Assembly (NCBI RefSeq): GCF_028009165.1
Contig: NW_026611618.1
Location: 310,001-374,000 of the forward strand
Direction: 5' to 3'
Length of the DNA stretch: 64,000 nt
Source of the DNA: Akanthomyces muscarius
Taxonomy: Eukaryota; Ascomycota; Sordariomycetes; Hypocreales; Cordycipitaceae
The translations under genes and the position numbers were made by a program. Below the pieces are notes generated by a model. The model was not told where the DNA came from. It did no database searches and saw nothing but the letters and a program-made list of their open reading frames with translations. Numbering within the stretch: position 1 is the stretch's first letter; each line of letters starts with the position of its first letter. Positions 52,624 through 63,882 of the stretch are shown here, in pieces.

Positions 52624-53749
52624 TTACGCCAGCTCAACCCCCTCCAGCCCGTCAAGCACCTCGTCCGCCACACCACCCTTCTCCAGCACCTTTTGCGCAA
52701 TCTTATCCACGACGCCAAACTTGGTCCCTCCCAGCGGCGCCTTCCACACGCCCGCCACTGGCCCCGTCTGCTGCTTCGTCGGCGCCGCATTGACAGCCGT
52801 GTGAGGCACGCCCGGCGGCGTCAGCCTGCTGGGCGGGTCGACCGTCCTCATCGACAGCAGTCTCAGCTCTCGCCCGTCTTGCGCCTTTGCGCTCTGCACT
52901 TCGGCCACGGATACGGCCAGTGCCGTGTCGGCCACGGCGAGCTCCTCCCTCGCGGGGTCGAAAATGACATTGTCGCCGATTGCCACGACGAGTAGCGTAA
53001 TTGGTGGTCGCGCAGTGGGTGCTGAGGAGTTGTTGTTGTCGCGCGGGTATAGGAAAGTAGACGCGTCCCAGTCATCGTCAAACATGGGGTCTTCATCACC
53101 TTCGGATTTCAACCGCGGCAGGCGCGTCGATAGGAGCGCGAGATGTGTGGTGAGGGAGAGCAGCGGGAGGGGATACGACAGCGGCGGCGATATCAGCAAA
53201 ATCTGCAACCCAAATCATCAGCCATCATTCATCAGTCATGAGGGCTAGGCACGGAGAAACACTCACATCAAGGTACAAACGCCAGTGAAAGCGCCTGTTG
53301 ATCCACAACTTTTCCGCAAAGTCACCGTCCGCGAGGAGCGCCTCCCTCAGCATCTCGGCCAAAAACACCGTCGCGGCCTCATCGTCCCTCTGGCCCGGAA
53401 TCTCGACCGTCATCTCCAGCCAGTCCTCCCTGCCCTGCCTTCTCTTCTCGTCCGCCTCGGCTTTCTTGCCCGCGCGCTGCGCCTCAACCGCCTCAATCGT
53501 GTCCTCGGCGCCGACGTGGGTGTCTACGGTGCGCTCGATTTCTGCCTTGACGCCAACAATAGCCTCCGTGCCGTCGGCAAAGCACACCCGCGCGCTGCCG
53601 TTTGTGCCGGGCAGGATGCCCGTCTCGGCGGTCAGCGGGCGAAACTGGGTCGGAGAGCGGCCGTCGGGCCGGATGGGAGGGTGCAGCGAGAGGGAGCTGT
53701 GCAGGTAGGCGAGCTCGGCGGGAGAGAAGAGCGCTTGTTGAGTCGCCAT
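52624..53749 (-). CDS. rrp42: Exosome core subunit Rrp42 (RNase PH-like)
   Basis: A subunit of the hexameric RNase PH-type ring of the nuclear and cytoplasmic RNA exosome. It is structural rather than catalytic in eukaryotes. Exons 53749-53267 and 53202-52624 flank a 64-nt phase-0 intron (GTGAGT...TTGCAG), giving 353 aa. Family marks: FSPAELAYLHSSLSLHPPIRPDGRSPTQFRP at the N-terminus, TNGSARVCFADGTEAIVGVKAEI, then EIPGQRDDEAA. The second exon has ISPPLSYPLPLLSL and the conserved NVIFDPAREELAVADTALAV. Relative to yeast Rrp42 (265 aa) it carries a charged insert after the VGVKAEIERTV segment and a C-terminal extension. The call rests on end-to-end similarity of order and motifs. Confidence 0.87.
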
Positions 53750-54535
53750 GGTGGCGGTTGGCGCAGCGTGTATGGCTTCGGTCTAGAGTTCTGTGCTGAT
53801 GGTGTGCGCAGTCGAGATCGTCTGAAAATTATCTGCTTCGGGGTGTATTGGACGGGAAACGAAGGGTATCGTATGCGACTGCGTTGTGTTGTTTGTGCAA
53901 TGTTTGTCCAAGTTGGTCTAGGGTGGTCCAAAAGTTTTCGGAAAAGTTTCGATGGAGCTGTCCCAATTCAGATGGCGCTATCGTTGGCGCGGGGCATCGC
54001 ATGTTGGTGCAACAGATGCTCACACGGACCGCACCGATACCTCTCCATTTTGAAGTAAAGAAAAAAAGAAAGAAGCTCCAGGATGAGGGGACAGATTTGG
54101 GGTATATATTCCCTTGAAACTAACCCCTCGCAGTTCGCATAAACGAGAGGCTAGGCCTGCGCAACTCACAAAAGGCGAGCACGTCGCTGGCAACCGGGCA
54201 TGGGCCTAGCAAAAATAGGCGCCAGCTGGCTAGGCGCTGGTTATTAGAAAAAGAGAGAAATTGTTCGTCGGTCTGTTTTCTTGGCTTTTGGGCGCAGCAT
54301 TCTGATGGTCCCTGGACCGGTGGAGCTCAGCCCTTTTTCATCTTATTGACTTCAAGTTATAGCCCGCCTTTCACAAAGCAACGCAGCACGCCAGTCTACT
54401 CGAAACCCTGTTCGTGTGCGGTTGGAATGGACCCCAGCAGAAACTGTTGTATAAAAATTCTGGGCTGCTGCGGCCTGGAAACCGACCAAGTGCGGCCAGC
54501 CGCGTCAGTTGGAAGCTACGAGGGAAACAAGGTAT
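53750..54535. promoter_or_regulatory. Divergent promoter region, Rrp42 and F-box gene
   Basis: 0.79 kb between start codons facing away from each other. No repeat or RNA gene was recognised. Confidence 0.4.
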
Positions 54536-56257
54536 ATGAAAAGAAAGGGGGCAGGAGGAAAGCAAAATAGTTTGGGCCCATTCGACTTCAACTCTATCAA
54601 CCTTTCGCCACTGGGCTTGGGGCCGGAAAAGACTGATGCAGCGATGATGCACCGACTACCCGACGAATTGCTCTGGTGCATTGGGGAGTACATCCGGACA
54701 GGCTGGCACGGCCAAAATGACCTGAATTCGTTGATTCGCTGCTGCCGTCACTTCCATCAGCTCTTCCAGCCACTTTTTTACGCGCAAATTTCCCTACATC
54801 ACTTTTCGGACAGGTCGCCCGGCCTCGTCATGCGTATCTGCCAGGACCCCAGCCTGGCCAGACAGGTCCGTCGGCTAGACCTAGCTTGGTACGCTTGCGA
54901 GGACTGGGGGCCGGAAAGCGATGGTCGTGATGCGGACACCAAGGCCGCTGCTGCCGCCTTTTGCCAGGATGCGCTGGATGAAATTTTTGGTCCCAAGGAC
55001 GAGGAGGACGAGGAGGACGCGGAGAGCGAGGAGGATGGCGAGATGAGAGAGGGGAATGACGTGAAGGAGAAGGAAGACGATGAGTACCCGTGGTGGAGAA
55101 TCTTCGAAAACCGGTCCTATGACGATGATGAGGATGATGATGAGGACGAGAAGGAGGGAGAGGAAGAGGGCGAGGGAGGGGGCCAGGGGGGGGACGAGGG
55201 GGAGGATGAGGAAGAAGAGGAAGAAGAGGAAGACGAGGAGAAGAAGATGAGAAAAGAGTGGGAAGAGCACCTGATAGCCAGCGCAGGAATGTGCGAGGAA
55301 GTCTGGTACTCGCTGCTCCTCGTCCGACTCACCTGCCTCCAGACCATTAGGTTTCACCATTCTTCTGTAAGAGAGCCAGAGCTGATGCGTGATGTCCTGG
55401 TCAAGGCCGCGCGACGCCAGCGGCCGTTCCATCAGGAGGGCCCCCACCCCTTTGCGCACCTGCAAGAGGTTCTGGCAGAGACCGGCTGCGGCAATGATTG
55501 GATCGAGTCGTCCTTTTTGACGCCCTTCTTCACTTTTCCCGCCGTGCGGACGGTGACGGGCACCGACATTGGAGAATCGCACTGGGATCCTGACACACTG
55601 GCGCGTGAGCTGCGTCCGGCGTCGTCTCCCGTCCGGGAGATTGACTTTTACAGGGTTCTGTGGTGTCGTGGCCTGCAGCACTGGCTTGCCGCGTGCAAGG
55701 AGCTCGTGAGCATTTCCATCATGCCCGACCTGCATCGGGAAGATCGCGTGTGGGACGAGGAATATCTGCACTTCAACATGGCCGAGCTGCGCACTGCTCT
55801 CCTGCCCTTCACCGGGACGCTGAAGACGCTGCGCGTCCGGTATGGGTACAACTACAACAATGTGGTCGTTTATGAGAGGCGTGGCCATGAGCGCCCTTTT
55901 GGGTCGTTTCGCGACTTTGCCGCGCTGGAAGATCTGTCCGTCCGCCACGACCATCTGGTCAGCCTCCCCGAGGTGGAGCGGCGTTGGGCCGGCCGGCCGC
56001 CGCTGAGCGAGACGCTGCCGCGCTCCCTCGCGAGTCTGGAAATCACTGACATCGTGCCTGGCGTCCACCTCGAGCTGCTCTCGGATCTTCTGTACCTTGT
56101 GCGCCGGAGCCATCTCTTCCCCAAGCTAGAACGGCTGGTGCTTGTCACACGGGAGGACGATGAGGAGCAAACGGGCGACGCTTTCAACGATCTAGTGCCT
56201 GAATGCCAGGCTGCTGGTGTCTCCATGACGGTGAAGAAGGGCGAGTTTCTCGTCTAA
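54536..56257 (+). CDS. F-box protein with a long acidic tract
   Basis: A 573-aa single-exon protein from ATG 54536; a second candidate start is the Met pair at 54644, right at the F-box. The F-box is HRLPDELLWCIGEYI...LNSLIRCCRHFHQLFQPLFY (about residues 39-85), which in this class binds Skp1 of an SCF ubiquitin ligase. Residues about 154-250 are an extreme Asp/Glu tract (54990-55255), interrupted by YPWWRIFENRSY. The remainder has irregular leucine-rich segments (FAALEDLSVRHDHLVSLPEV, SLASLEITDIVPG) that may form a degenerate LRR substrate domain. The target is unknown. The acidic tract makes the + strand almost pure purine, and a long antisense frame over it is a shadow. Confidence 0.72.
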   Translation: MKRKGAGGKQNSLGPFDFNSINLSPLGLGPEKTDAAMMHRLPDELLWCIGEYIRTGWHGQNDLNSLIRCCRHFHQLFQPLFYAQISLHHFSDRSPGLVMRICQDPSLARQVRRLDLAWYACEDWGPESDGRDADTKAAAAAFCQDALDEIFGPKDEEDEEDAESEEDGEMREGNDVKEKEDDEYPWWRIFENRSYDDDEDDDEDEKEGEEEGEGGGQGGDEGEDEEEEEEEEDEEKKMRKEWEEHLIASAGMCEEVWYSLLLVRLTCLQTIRFHHSSVREPELMRDVLVKAARRQRPFHQEGPHPFAHLQEVLAETGCGNDWIESSFLTPFFTFPAVRTVTGTDIGESHWDPDTLARELRPASSPVREIDFYRVLWCRGLQHWLAACKELVSISIMPDLHREDRVWDEEYLHFNMAELRTALLPFTGTLKTLRVRYGYNYNNVVVYERRGHERPFGSFRDFAALEDLSVRHDHLVSLPEVERRWAGRPPLSETLPRSLASLEITDIVPGVHLELLSDLLYLVRRSHLFPKLERLVLVTREDDEEQTGDAFNDLVPECQAAGVSMTVKKGEFLV

Positions 56258-56500
56258 GGAAGGGGTCAAAAAAGCTAGTCTGTGACTGAGCAGGCCATTG
56301 ATGACATCATATTCCATCCGATGGCCCCTTAGTAACTGGTTATTCATTCTTTGACTCTGCCTGACGCTTTAGTTACGAGCTTCTGACCGCAGCCTTGCTG
56401 TCTGCCAAGCCTAAATTTCCTGTTTGAGTCTGAAATATTGAAGCAAAAACAAGACGAACTGCAAGAGAGCAGATATTGTACGTTCTCTGATAGCAATCAT

Positions 56501-57407
56501 TTACCATTTCTCCACGTACGGCCTGATGTCGATTTCGTGCGTAAAGGCAGCGCGAGGTTGCGTGTGCAGAAACCAATACGACTCGGCAATCTGTGTGGGG
56601 GTGATGATACAAGTTAGAGCAGGGCCAAATATTCTTCTTCCTCTTTTCCCACTTACCCCGGCTGGGTCGATTTTGGAATCCGGAATGTCCTTGCTGTACT
56701 CCTTTGTCTTTGTCTTTTCGGTATCAATGACGCCGTCCATGATGACATGGCTGACATGCACGCCCTGGGGCCCAAACTCGCGCGCCAGAGACTGCGCCAT
56801 GGCGCGGATGCCAAACTTGCTCATCGCAAACGCGGCCAGCCCGGAGCCGCCCTTGACCGAAGCCGTGGCGCCTAGCATTGGTTCATATCAGTAGCTGTTT
56901 TCCGAGGCCTTGGCACATCGCACACGAAAAGATAAAAGAGGCCTGGCTTTGCTTCTACTCACCTGTAAAGATTAGAGTCGGCGGGTACTGCTGCTTCTCC
57001 TGCCCCTTCATCAGCGGCAGCGTCGCCTGCGCAAAGTTGTACGCGCCCTTGATGGACGGCTCCAGGCTGTTCATAAACTCCGCCTCGCTCTGCTCCAGAA
57101 ACGGCCTGCGGGTAAACTTGCTCGCGACATTGTACACGGCCGCCGCCACGACGAGCTCGTCGCCGCCGCCGAAGCGCTCGCGGACCTTGTCCATGGCAGA
57201 CGCCATGCTGGCCTTGTCGGTGACGTCGGTCGGGATGCCGACGGCCGAGCCGCCGCCGTTGACCTTTTCAATCTCGGCGACTAGGGGATCGAGTGATCCC
57301 TGCGATCGGGAGAGCAGCACGACCGGGTACGCCCGGGCGAATCGGCGGGCAATGGCGGCGCCCGTGCCGGGACCGGCTCCGGCGATGATTGCAATCGGCT
57401 TGGCCAT
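56501..57407 (-). CDS. Short-chain dehydrogenase/reductase with Tyr-to-Phe in the active site
   Basis: Exons are 57407-56963, 56871-56657 and 56590-56501, with introns of 91 and 66 nt and all phases agreeing. The product is 249 aa, the size of a classical SDR. The nucleotide-binding motif is IIAGAGPGTGAAIARRFA, followed by VVLLSRS. The usual catalytic YxxxK reads FAMSK (in SGLAAFAMSKFGIRAMAQSL), so the proton-donating Tyr is Phe, while the Lys and the upstream GATAS Ser are kept. The C-terminal part has GPQGVHVSHVIMDGVID. It is either a non-redox member or one with altered chemistry. An SDR subgroup carrying Phe here is known to me from general recollection only. Confidence 0.82.
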
Positions 57408-57997
57408 GATGAAAGTAATCGAGGGTTCCTTGAAGAGTGGTGTGGAGGAAGCGCGGGTTAAACGGCGTCGACGTAAAAGCCGTTTACTTTTTTTCAAGGC
57501 GTACAAGTAACGTGCGTACGCTGCCGCAGCAGAGTGTACTGAGTTTAAGCGGCGGGGTAGCAGCAGGCACACGTCTATGACGATACTGGTAGCTCGGCTG
57601 CTTAAAGATCGGAATGAAGCAGCAATACTGTCTCGCTGGGATCCGCAGCAGAACTTTAAACAGAGCTGTACACGTTTTAGCCTGCTAGCTTGCCGTGGGG
57701 TTGCAGACCCTGGTTGTCGTACAGTGTGCGCCTCGGATGATTGTATAAATCGATCAGCTGTAACAAGTAGGTATATATTTCATTTTTTTGCGCCTCTTTC
57801 TCTTTCTTCTTTGCTACGACGATGTTGTGCTCAAATGCTGTCTGAGGATGTGAAGGCAAACGTGATTCACTGTAGTCCAGCATACCCTATACTTCAGCAC
57901 GCGTATCTCAAGACAGTCGCGGCGTTTCGAATCACCACCAGAGTTTATTCATCATTAAAATGACCTCGTTTATTACAAATAGTTGTACTACGAGTTT
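57408..57997. other. Intergenic, 0.59 kb
   Basis: The SDR promoter and the 3' flank of the Ate1 gene. Nothing else was recognised. Confidence 0.4.
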
Positions 57998-59905
57998 TCA
58001 TCCCCGGCGCATGATATCTATACACAGCTTTGGCGGCGTGTCTGTGCCCATGGCGCCCACCAGCTCAGCCATGCGCGCCTTGATCTTGGGCCAATCATAA
58101 ATGGTACAGTCGTCCCAGCCTACCAGATCCGACATGCTGTACAAAAGTGCAGGAGACGGCCCAAGGACACGAATATCATCCATGTCTACGCTTTCCATCT
58201 CGGCCAGCGTAGGAATTCCCGGCATGTTGGCGTCAAAGAGCGACCCGTCGATGCCATCTTCATCCGAGTCTTCATCACCGTTGTCATCTTTGAATCCAGC
58301 CTCGGGTTTGTTGACGTCTCGCTCCTCAAGCACAGTCTCTCTATCAATATGCTGCGACAAGCTCACATAGGGTGACTTGTCCAACAGTGCAAGCACCGTC
58401 TTGTCAAGGGGATCCCAGCTCAGCGTGGCAGGGTCGAGAATGTACTGGGGTGCATAGTCCATCTTGTAGCGCATCTTGGGGCAGCTGTGGATGTAATAGC
58501 CTGGGTACCACCAGCGGTAGCCTTGTTCGCGGGCTAGCGCAATCTCGTGCAGAGCACCGAGCTTGCCCGGACTGAACTTGTGGATGCTCTCGTCGTACAA
58601 AAAGTAGACCGAGCTTACACACTGCGGCAGCAGGTCAAGCACGCCAACAGCGACCAGTTTGCCATCGAGGCGGTAGCACTGATGGTAGGAGCCAAGGCGC
58701 TTCTTGGTGCCGTCGGGACGAGTCTCAGTGTGCCGACGCAAGGGAGAACTGCAGAGGAAGCGAGCAAACGACTTTGGTGTGCGCTCTCCAGGCCCCTCCT
58801 TGTGAATGACTCGTTGGTAGTTGTCGAATACGGCAAACTTTTCTTCTGTAAAGTCGTCCTCTTCCAGAGTGACTTCGAGTTTGTGTGCAGGCTCTGGCGG
58901 CGTTTTCAGCTGTCCGTATTCTGCTTCATGAATCCGCTCCAACAAGTCGAACTCATTGTTTCGCCTTTTGGACTCTTCCTTTGTTTTTGGATACCGTCGG
59001 GATGATTCTTTTGCGTATTCGTCGCCGAGCACAAACGCATTGAAGCGGTTTATGGTCTGCCTCTGATCTCGGGTCGGCTTAAACTCTGTCGAGTCTAGTC
59101 GGATCGTGTAGTGCGGACAGCAAGAGTCTCTCTGATTAGGACGATACATGAGCTTTCCAGACCGTCTCCAATAGCGATCAAGCAGGGTCTGGTAAAAGGC
59201 CGGACTCAACGCCGAGGCATTGGCATAGTAGGAGATGCCTACAGGATGTCAGTTAGCTGGGCTGGACAGGCTTACATGCGCCATACCACGCGCTTGAGCA
59301 CGGTCAGCAGGTATGGTATAAAACTGGAAAAGGTCAAGTACGTTTAGGTGGCCGCCGGTCTTGACCGGAGCAATAGCCACAATGAGATTGGGAAGCATAG
59401 CCTAGTTGAAGGATGCATTAGTATCAATCGACATGATCTGAGGATATATGCCAGACCGAAGCTTCATGGAAGAATGAGGCATGTGCAAAATGACACTGCG
59501 GTGGATATAGTCCGGGCCGTGGTCGGCTTCGCTGGATACGGGCTGCCGGCCGGTAGAGCAGACTAGGACTGAGAGCAGCCCGGGGGTATCGGCCCGGGAA
59601 AACAAGTGGTTGCAGCTAGTGTGGGCTTGCCAATAATGGAAAAAGAGCAACAGAGCAAAACAAGATGGCGTAAAAATGGCGTAAAACAAGACCAAGCTGC
59701 GCACGCGATGCGGCCGGGGCAAAGGCCGAGTCCAAAGGCGAGCCAACAAGAGGGCTGTACAGGACCACGTGGGGAAGAGCTTGCAGGCAGCCGGGGCGGA
59801 AGATGCGGTAAAAAGCAAGCCAGAGGAAAATGACCTACCTATCGGAGAGACAAGCTCATAGGCGTCTGTAAGTGCGCCATGGGGCGGGAGGTCGACGAAT
59901 TGCAT
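57998..59905 (-). CDS. ate1: Arginyl-tRNA-protein transferase 1 (Ate1)
   Basis: Adds Arg from Arg-tRNA to N-terminal Asp, Glu or oxidised Cys, marking proteins for the Arg/N-degron pathway. Exons are 59905-59839, 59401-59342 and 59238-57998, with introns of 437 and 103 nt and all phases agreeing. The product is 455 aa. Exon 2 carries the essential CGYC motif (SPIG|YASQSHCGYCSG). Exon 3 begins ISYYANASALSPAFYQTLLDRYWRRSG and continues with YRPNQRDSCCPHYTIRLDS, all classic Ate1. The C-terminal GNAT-like half has SSVYFLYDESIHKFSPGKLGALHEIALAREQGYRWWYPGYYIHSCPKMRYK. An acidic insert follows (DDNGDEDSDEDG). Without the tiny exon the protein would lack CGYC. Confidence 0.93.
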
Positions 59906-60514
59906 GGCGCGTGGCGTGCAAGTCGGGCACCGCTACTATCGACGTGATGGACGGTGCCTGAAAAGGCAAGCCGTTGCGTGAAAACGGGCGGTCTCTGCGC
60001 TGGCGCTGACGGATGGACAGGTGAACGTGACCAGCTAGCCAGCTGCCAGGCACGTTAGAATTGGAAGATGGACGAGGGCGGCGTGGGCATGTCCTGCGTT
60101 GGTGTGGTTGCAGTTGTGGATATGTTAGTGGTGACGGCGAGGCATGGGAGGAGCTGTCTCGAGGCCCAACACGCGCTATGCCGGAGGTGAAAACGACACG
60201 TCCTCGTGCGCGGTGGATGCCGAGTGGTGGTTTATAAACGAGGGCTGGGGCGTGCCGCAGACTTTGAGCAAGAGGCTGCAGAGCAAGGGACGGAGCGACA
60301 GCGAGTGAATGGACGGAGCGGTGATGCTGATGGCAATGAGTCGATGCGGATGGTGAAGCTGGGCGGTGCAAGACTGGCAGAACTGCGCAGGTGGTCAGTT
60401 GGAAGCTGCTGAGCTTCATGTGCGAGGCAGGACACTGGCGGAAAGTTACAGGCGGCTTGGGACGGTAACAATACACCAATGGGCGCTGTAACCCGCTCCA
60501 GCAGCAGAAGGCCG

Positions 60515-60537
60515 TAGGTACCTACCTACCTAGGTAG
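60515..60537. repeat. TAGGTACC/CCTACC promoter array
   Basis: TAGGTACCTA followed by CCTACCTAGGTAG. The same word family occurs at 26443-26467 upstream of the PI4K gene. Confidence 0.7.
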
Positions 60538-61548
60538 CAGGCTACAGGCTACAGCGATGCGTGGATACCCCGCCTTGCCTCCAAAAATCAATCAATTACC
60601 CCGCCATGCTTCGTGGAGGGGTCATTTGCCCAACCGTGACTGTTAATCCCCAGCCAGAAATAAAGACCGGGCCTGCGTTCCGTGACAATATATCACAGCG
60701 CAGCACTCTGAAAGATGACTTCCCTGTGCGTTACGGCACTTCGGCATATGATACGACAGGAGGCATGGCTCCAGTCTACATACACGTGCTACTTGTATGT
60801 GCGAGCTCAACGGCCGGCATGCGACATGCGTCGTGAAGCTTGTCGTTTGTGCAGAAAACCTGCATTCCAGCAAACCAGTTGACGAGCTTTGACCTTGATT
60901 TCGTGCATCGATATTTGGTCCCCGGCGCCAGCTGATCATGCTTGCATTCATGGTTGCGCAAGCCGTGGCGTTGGAACGGGTAGGACAGCTTCAGTCAAAC
61001 CACAGCGACCCCAACTGCTGCCCGATGCTGCCCGCTGATCCTGCCATGGCAGAAAAATAAAAAAAGAAGAAGCAATCCTGATTTACGTTTACGAACTGAC
61101 GCCCCTTCAAAGCTACTAAAAGTGCCACACTTGAGCGATTAAAGTGGCGGTGTCGTGATGGTGTTGCGATGGCCTTGGCTTCGGTTTCTGTACCAGCGCC
61201 GTGGGTACACACAGTCATGCTCGAATGCCGTCCACGTCGAAGCTTTCTAGAAAGAAGGCTGTTGCCACATGCAGCCACTTCTTTCCGACTCGTTTTCTAA
61301 TTTCAGCTGCACCTTTGCAGTAACAACTTCCTTCTGACCACCACCTCTCCGCAACCACAGCAACAACCTCCCCCGGTGGCGCCCCCAGGGATCTGGCTTT
61401 CATATTAGGCTCGAGTTTCTTTTCCCACGCCACCGCCACGCTAGAGTCCCCGTGTAACCACACGAGGATGGTCTGGGCGGGCGCAGAAAAGAATGCCACG
61501 GCAGCTTGCGACGTAGGCAAGTAGGCTAGCAAACCAGGCTAGCTCGCG

Positions 61549-61565
61549 CCCCCCCCCCCCCCCCC
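61549..61565 (+). repeat. Poly-C run, 17 nt
   Basis: Seventeen consecutive C on the + strand in intergenic DNA, the third such run in the window. Confidence 0.9.
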
Positions 61566-63146
61566 AGTCACCAAGCCCGAACCCTTGCCCGGAGGCGACG
61601 GACGAGTTGCAAGCATCAACTCAAACTCGTCTTGGCCCCTGCAGATTGCATCGGCAAACCTGTCCACTTGGCCTGCATGCGTTCGAGATGGACGGTGGCG
61701 TCGCTGGAGGACAGGGCCAGCTGCAGCGCAGATGCCACCTCGGTCAGCGAGATGGGCTACTGTAGCAGAGACGCGTACTAGTTGATACAATTCGACGTGT
61801 TCATATCCATATTTGCAGTTGCGAAAGTAATAACGGACAGAGAGAGGCATGTCGATGCGGATTGCCTTGTTTGGCGCTGAGACAGCCGTTGAGATGCAAG
61901 ACATGGCGTGGGGGGTGAGTCGAGGCTGTACTGTACGACTTGGCACTGTAAGCGGCCGGGTGTCGTGTAATACCAGCAAAATGATTTGATAGAGCTGGGC
62001 TATAAGTAGACTGCGCTGCCTGTGCTACACACGCAGCGATTCCGCCGTTGGCTACATTTTCATACCCGTGTAGCCCTGCTGCTCCGCTGCCGTCCAAATT
62101 CTCGAGAGGTGCGTCATTATTGACGGCAAGACGACGCCACGGGGGCACGAAAATCTACGAGTGGGAGCTGCCCACGTGCGCGTGGTGCTGGGGGCGTCGT
62201 AGAGGGAGGGCATCGTGAATCGCTGCCCGCCGTGCACCCGGTGCAAGCCAGCCGTCTCTTTATTTTTTTCTCTCTCGCTTTTATTGGTTGTGCATATGTT
62301 TCTAATCTTGACAACCTTAGCTTTCTCAACATATTAAACAAATCGTCTCATGATACCAAGAAAAAGTCGTGAGCAACCGGAACAGGTACAGGCACCGAAG
62401 ACCCTCTGCCCCTCCGAAAGCCCCTAAAGCAACGACTCCACAGCGCCTGTTCCTCTTACACCGCACTCCAGCCGTCTGCTTTTTAGTATCAGTACCTATA
62501 TACGTACGCCACAGCATCGGGTGTGTTTGACTGTCCCAAGGACCGGAAGAGTCAAAAAGCCACGAGTCTAAAATCAGAGTCTAAAAGGTCTGCGGTGGTG
62601 GATTTGGAGTCTATTACCAAACAAATATCCGTACTGACAGCGCAAACACAGTCACCTACTCACAATAGGTAGGTGCTTGCCCACTATAACAACTGCAGCT
62701 GCCCCCGCTGTCCGCTGTCCACTGTCGTTTGCCCACTGTCGCTGCCCTGGCACTGGTCGCCCGCTAACCATCCACAGTACCCTTCCCTCACCCAATTTTT
62801 TTCCTTTCCCTTTTCCTCCTCCTCTCACCAACTTGCCCTCCGGCAGTCCGGGAATCTTGCTGGACATCCTGCTCAACTCTTCGAACAAACATACTCTTCC
62901 TTATTCGAAAAACCCATCATTGCACCATCATCATGCAGCTCGATAGTCTTTGATCGCTTCCTGCGCATCTAGCACGTCGCAATCCCATTTCCCGGCCTTC
63001 CTTCGGTGTTCTCATTCTTTTTTTTTACTACGCTGAAAGTACCGCTGCCGGGCTTGCTGGGTGTTGCGCCATAGCTGCCAACGCAAGACATTCACCACCA
63101 CCGCTTCCCGCTCGAAACGACACCAACACAAAACACAATATCCAAC

Positions 63147-63882
63147 ATGTCGGGGTCAAATTCTACAGAGGCCAACGGACGGTCCATGGAGTCGCGAGTT
63201 GGCAGAAGTAAACAACGTAAGTCGTTGTGGTCCCCTGCGTCACCTGCTGCATGCAGCACACCCGCGCGCATGGCCCTGGTTAGGAGTCACAGCCCGGGCA
63301 CCAGGCTGCGCTAGCACATTTGTGCATGCATCCATGGGCCATCACCCTGCAGCCGAACTCGCAGAAGTGAATCGTATTTTTCGATACAATTTCCGAGTCT
63401 CGGATGCTGGACAGCGCAGCGCAACCCGCCACATGCTCGAAACTGTCCCGCTAACGTGTGCAGGCTACAACTCCAAAGGCTTCAGGCTCGTCGCCGGCGT
63501 CGTTCCCCTCTCGCCAGACCAGGAGTACGTCCTGCTGATACAGTCGACCCGCCGCAAGGGCTGGGTGCTGCCCAAGGGCGGCTGGGAGATTGACGAGTCG
63601 TGCCAGGAGGCGGCCGTCCGCGAGGCCTGGGAGGAGGCCGGCATCACAATCGAGGTCGAGTTTGAGCTTGGCACTATCGAGGAGCTGCGGCCCCCCAAAC
63701 TGTCCAAAGACCAAAGCCAGTACCACTTCTTCCAAGGCACTGTTGTCAGCCAGTACGAAGAGTGGCCCGAGAGCCACAAGCGCGAGCGCCAGTGGTTTAC
63801 CTTTACTCAGGCCATTGAGGCCCTCTCGACCCGGCCCGAGCTGCAGGAGGCCCTGAACCGCTCTGCGATAAAGAGAACGTAG
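63147..63882 (+). CDS. Nudix hydrolase, diphosphoinositol polyphosphate / diadenosine hexaphosphate type (Aps1-like)
   Basis: Cleaves inositol pyrophosphates or dinucleoside polyphosphates in this family. Exons 63147-63216 and 63464-63882 flank a 247-nt intron (C|GTAAGT...GTGCAG, phase 1), giving 162 aa. The join makes SRVGRSKQRYNSKGFRLVAGVVPL, matching the family N-terminus. Marker residues follow: VLLIQSTRRKGWVLPKGGWE, then the Nudix box, with GG at the start of GGWEIDESCQEAAVREAWEEAGI and the metal-binding REAWEE core. The frame is also open through the intron from 63061, but that reading breaks the family N-terminus. No partner gene is adjacent within the window. Confidence 0.88.

Larger units (their letters stand above)
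59906..63146. other. Long intergenic stretch between divergent genes, 3.2 kb
   Basis: Contains the Ate1 promoter, a TAGGTA/GGTACC array (60515-60537), a 17-nt poly-C run (61549-61565) and the Nudix-gene promoter with CT-rich leader at the right. Open frames are short and none is recognisable. No RNA gene was identified. Confidence 0.45.

Noticed and set aside
54881..56113. 410-codon antisense frame over the F-box gene
   Set aside because: Mirror of the acidic tract and GC-rich codons. It contains hydrophobic low-complexity runs that are simple complements of Asp/Glu codons.
63061..63463. Unspliced 273-aa reading of the Nudix gene
   Set aside because: Reads through a clear GTAAGT...GTGCAG intron and loses the conserved SRVGR...RYNSKG N-terminus.
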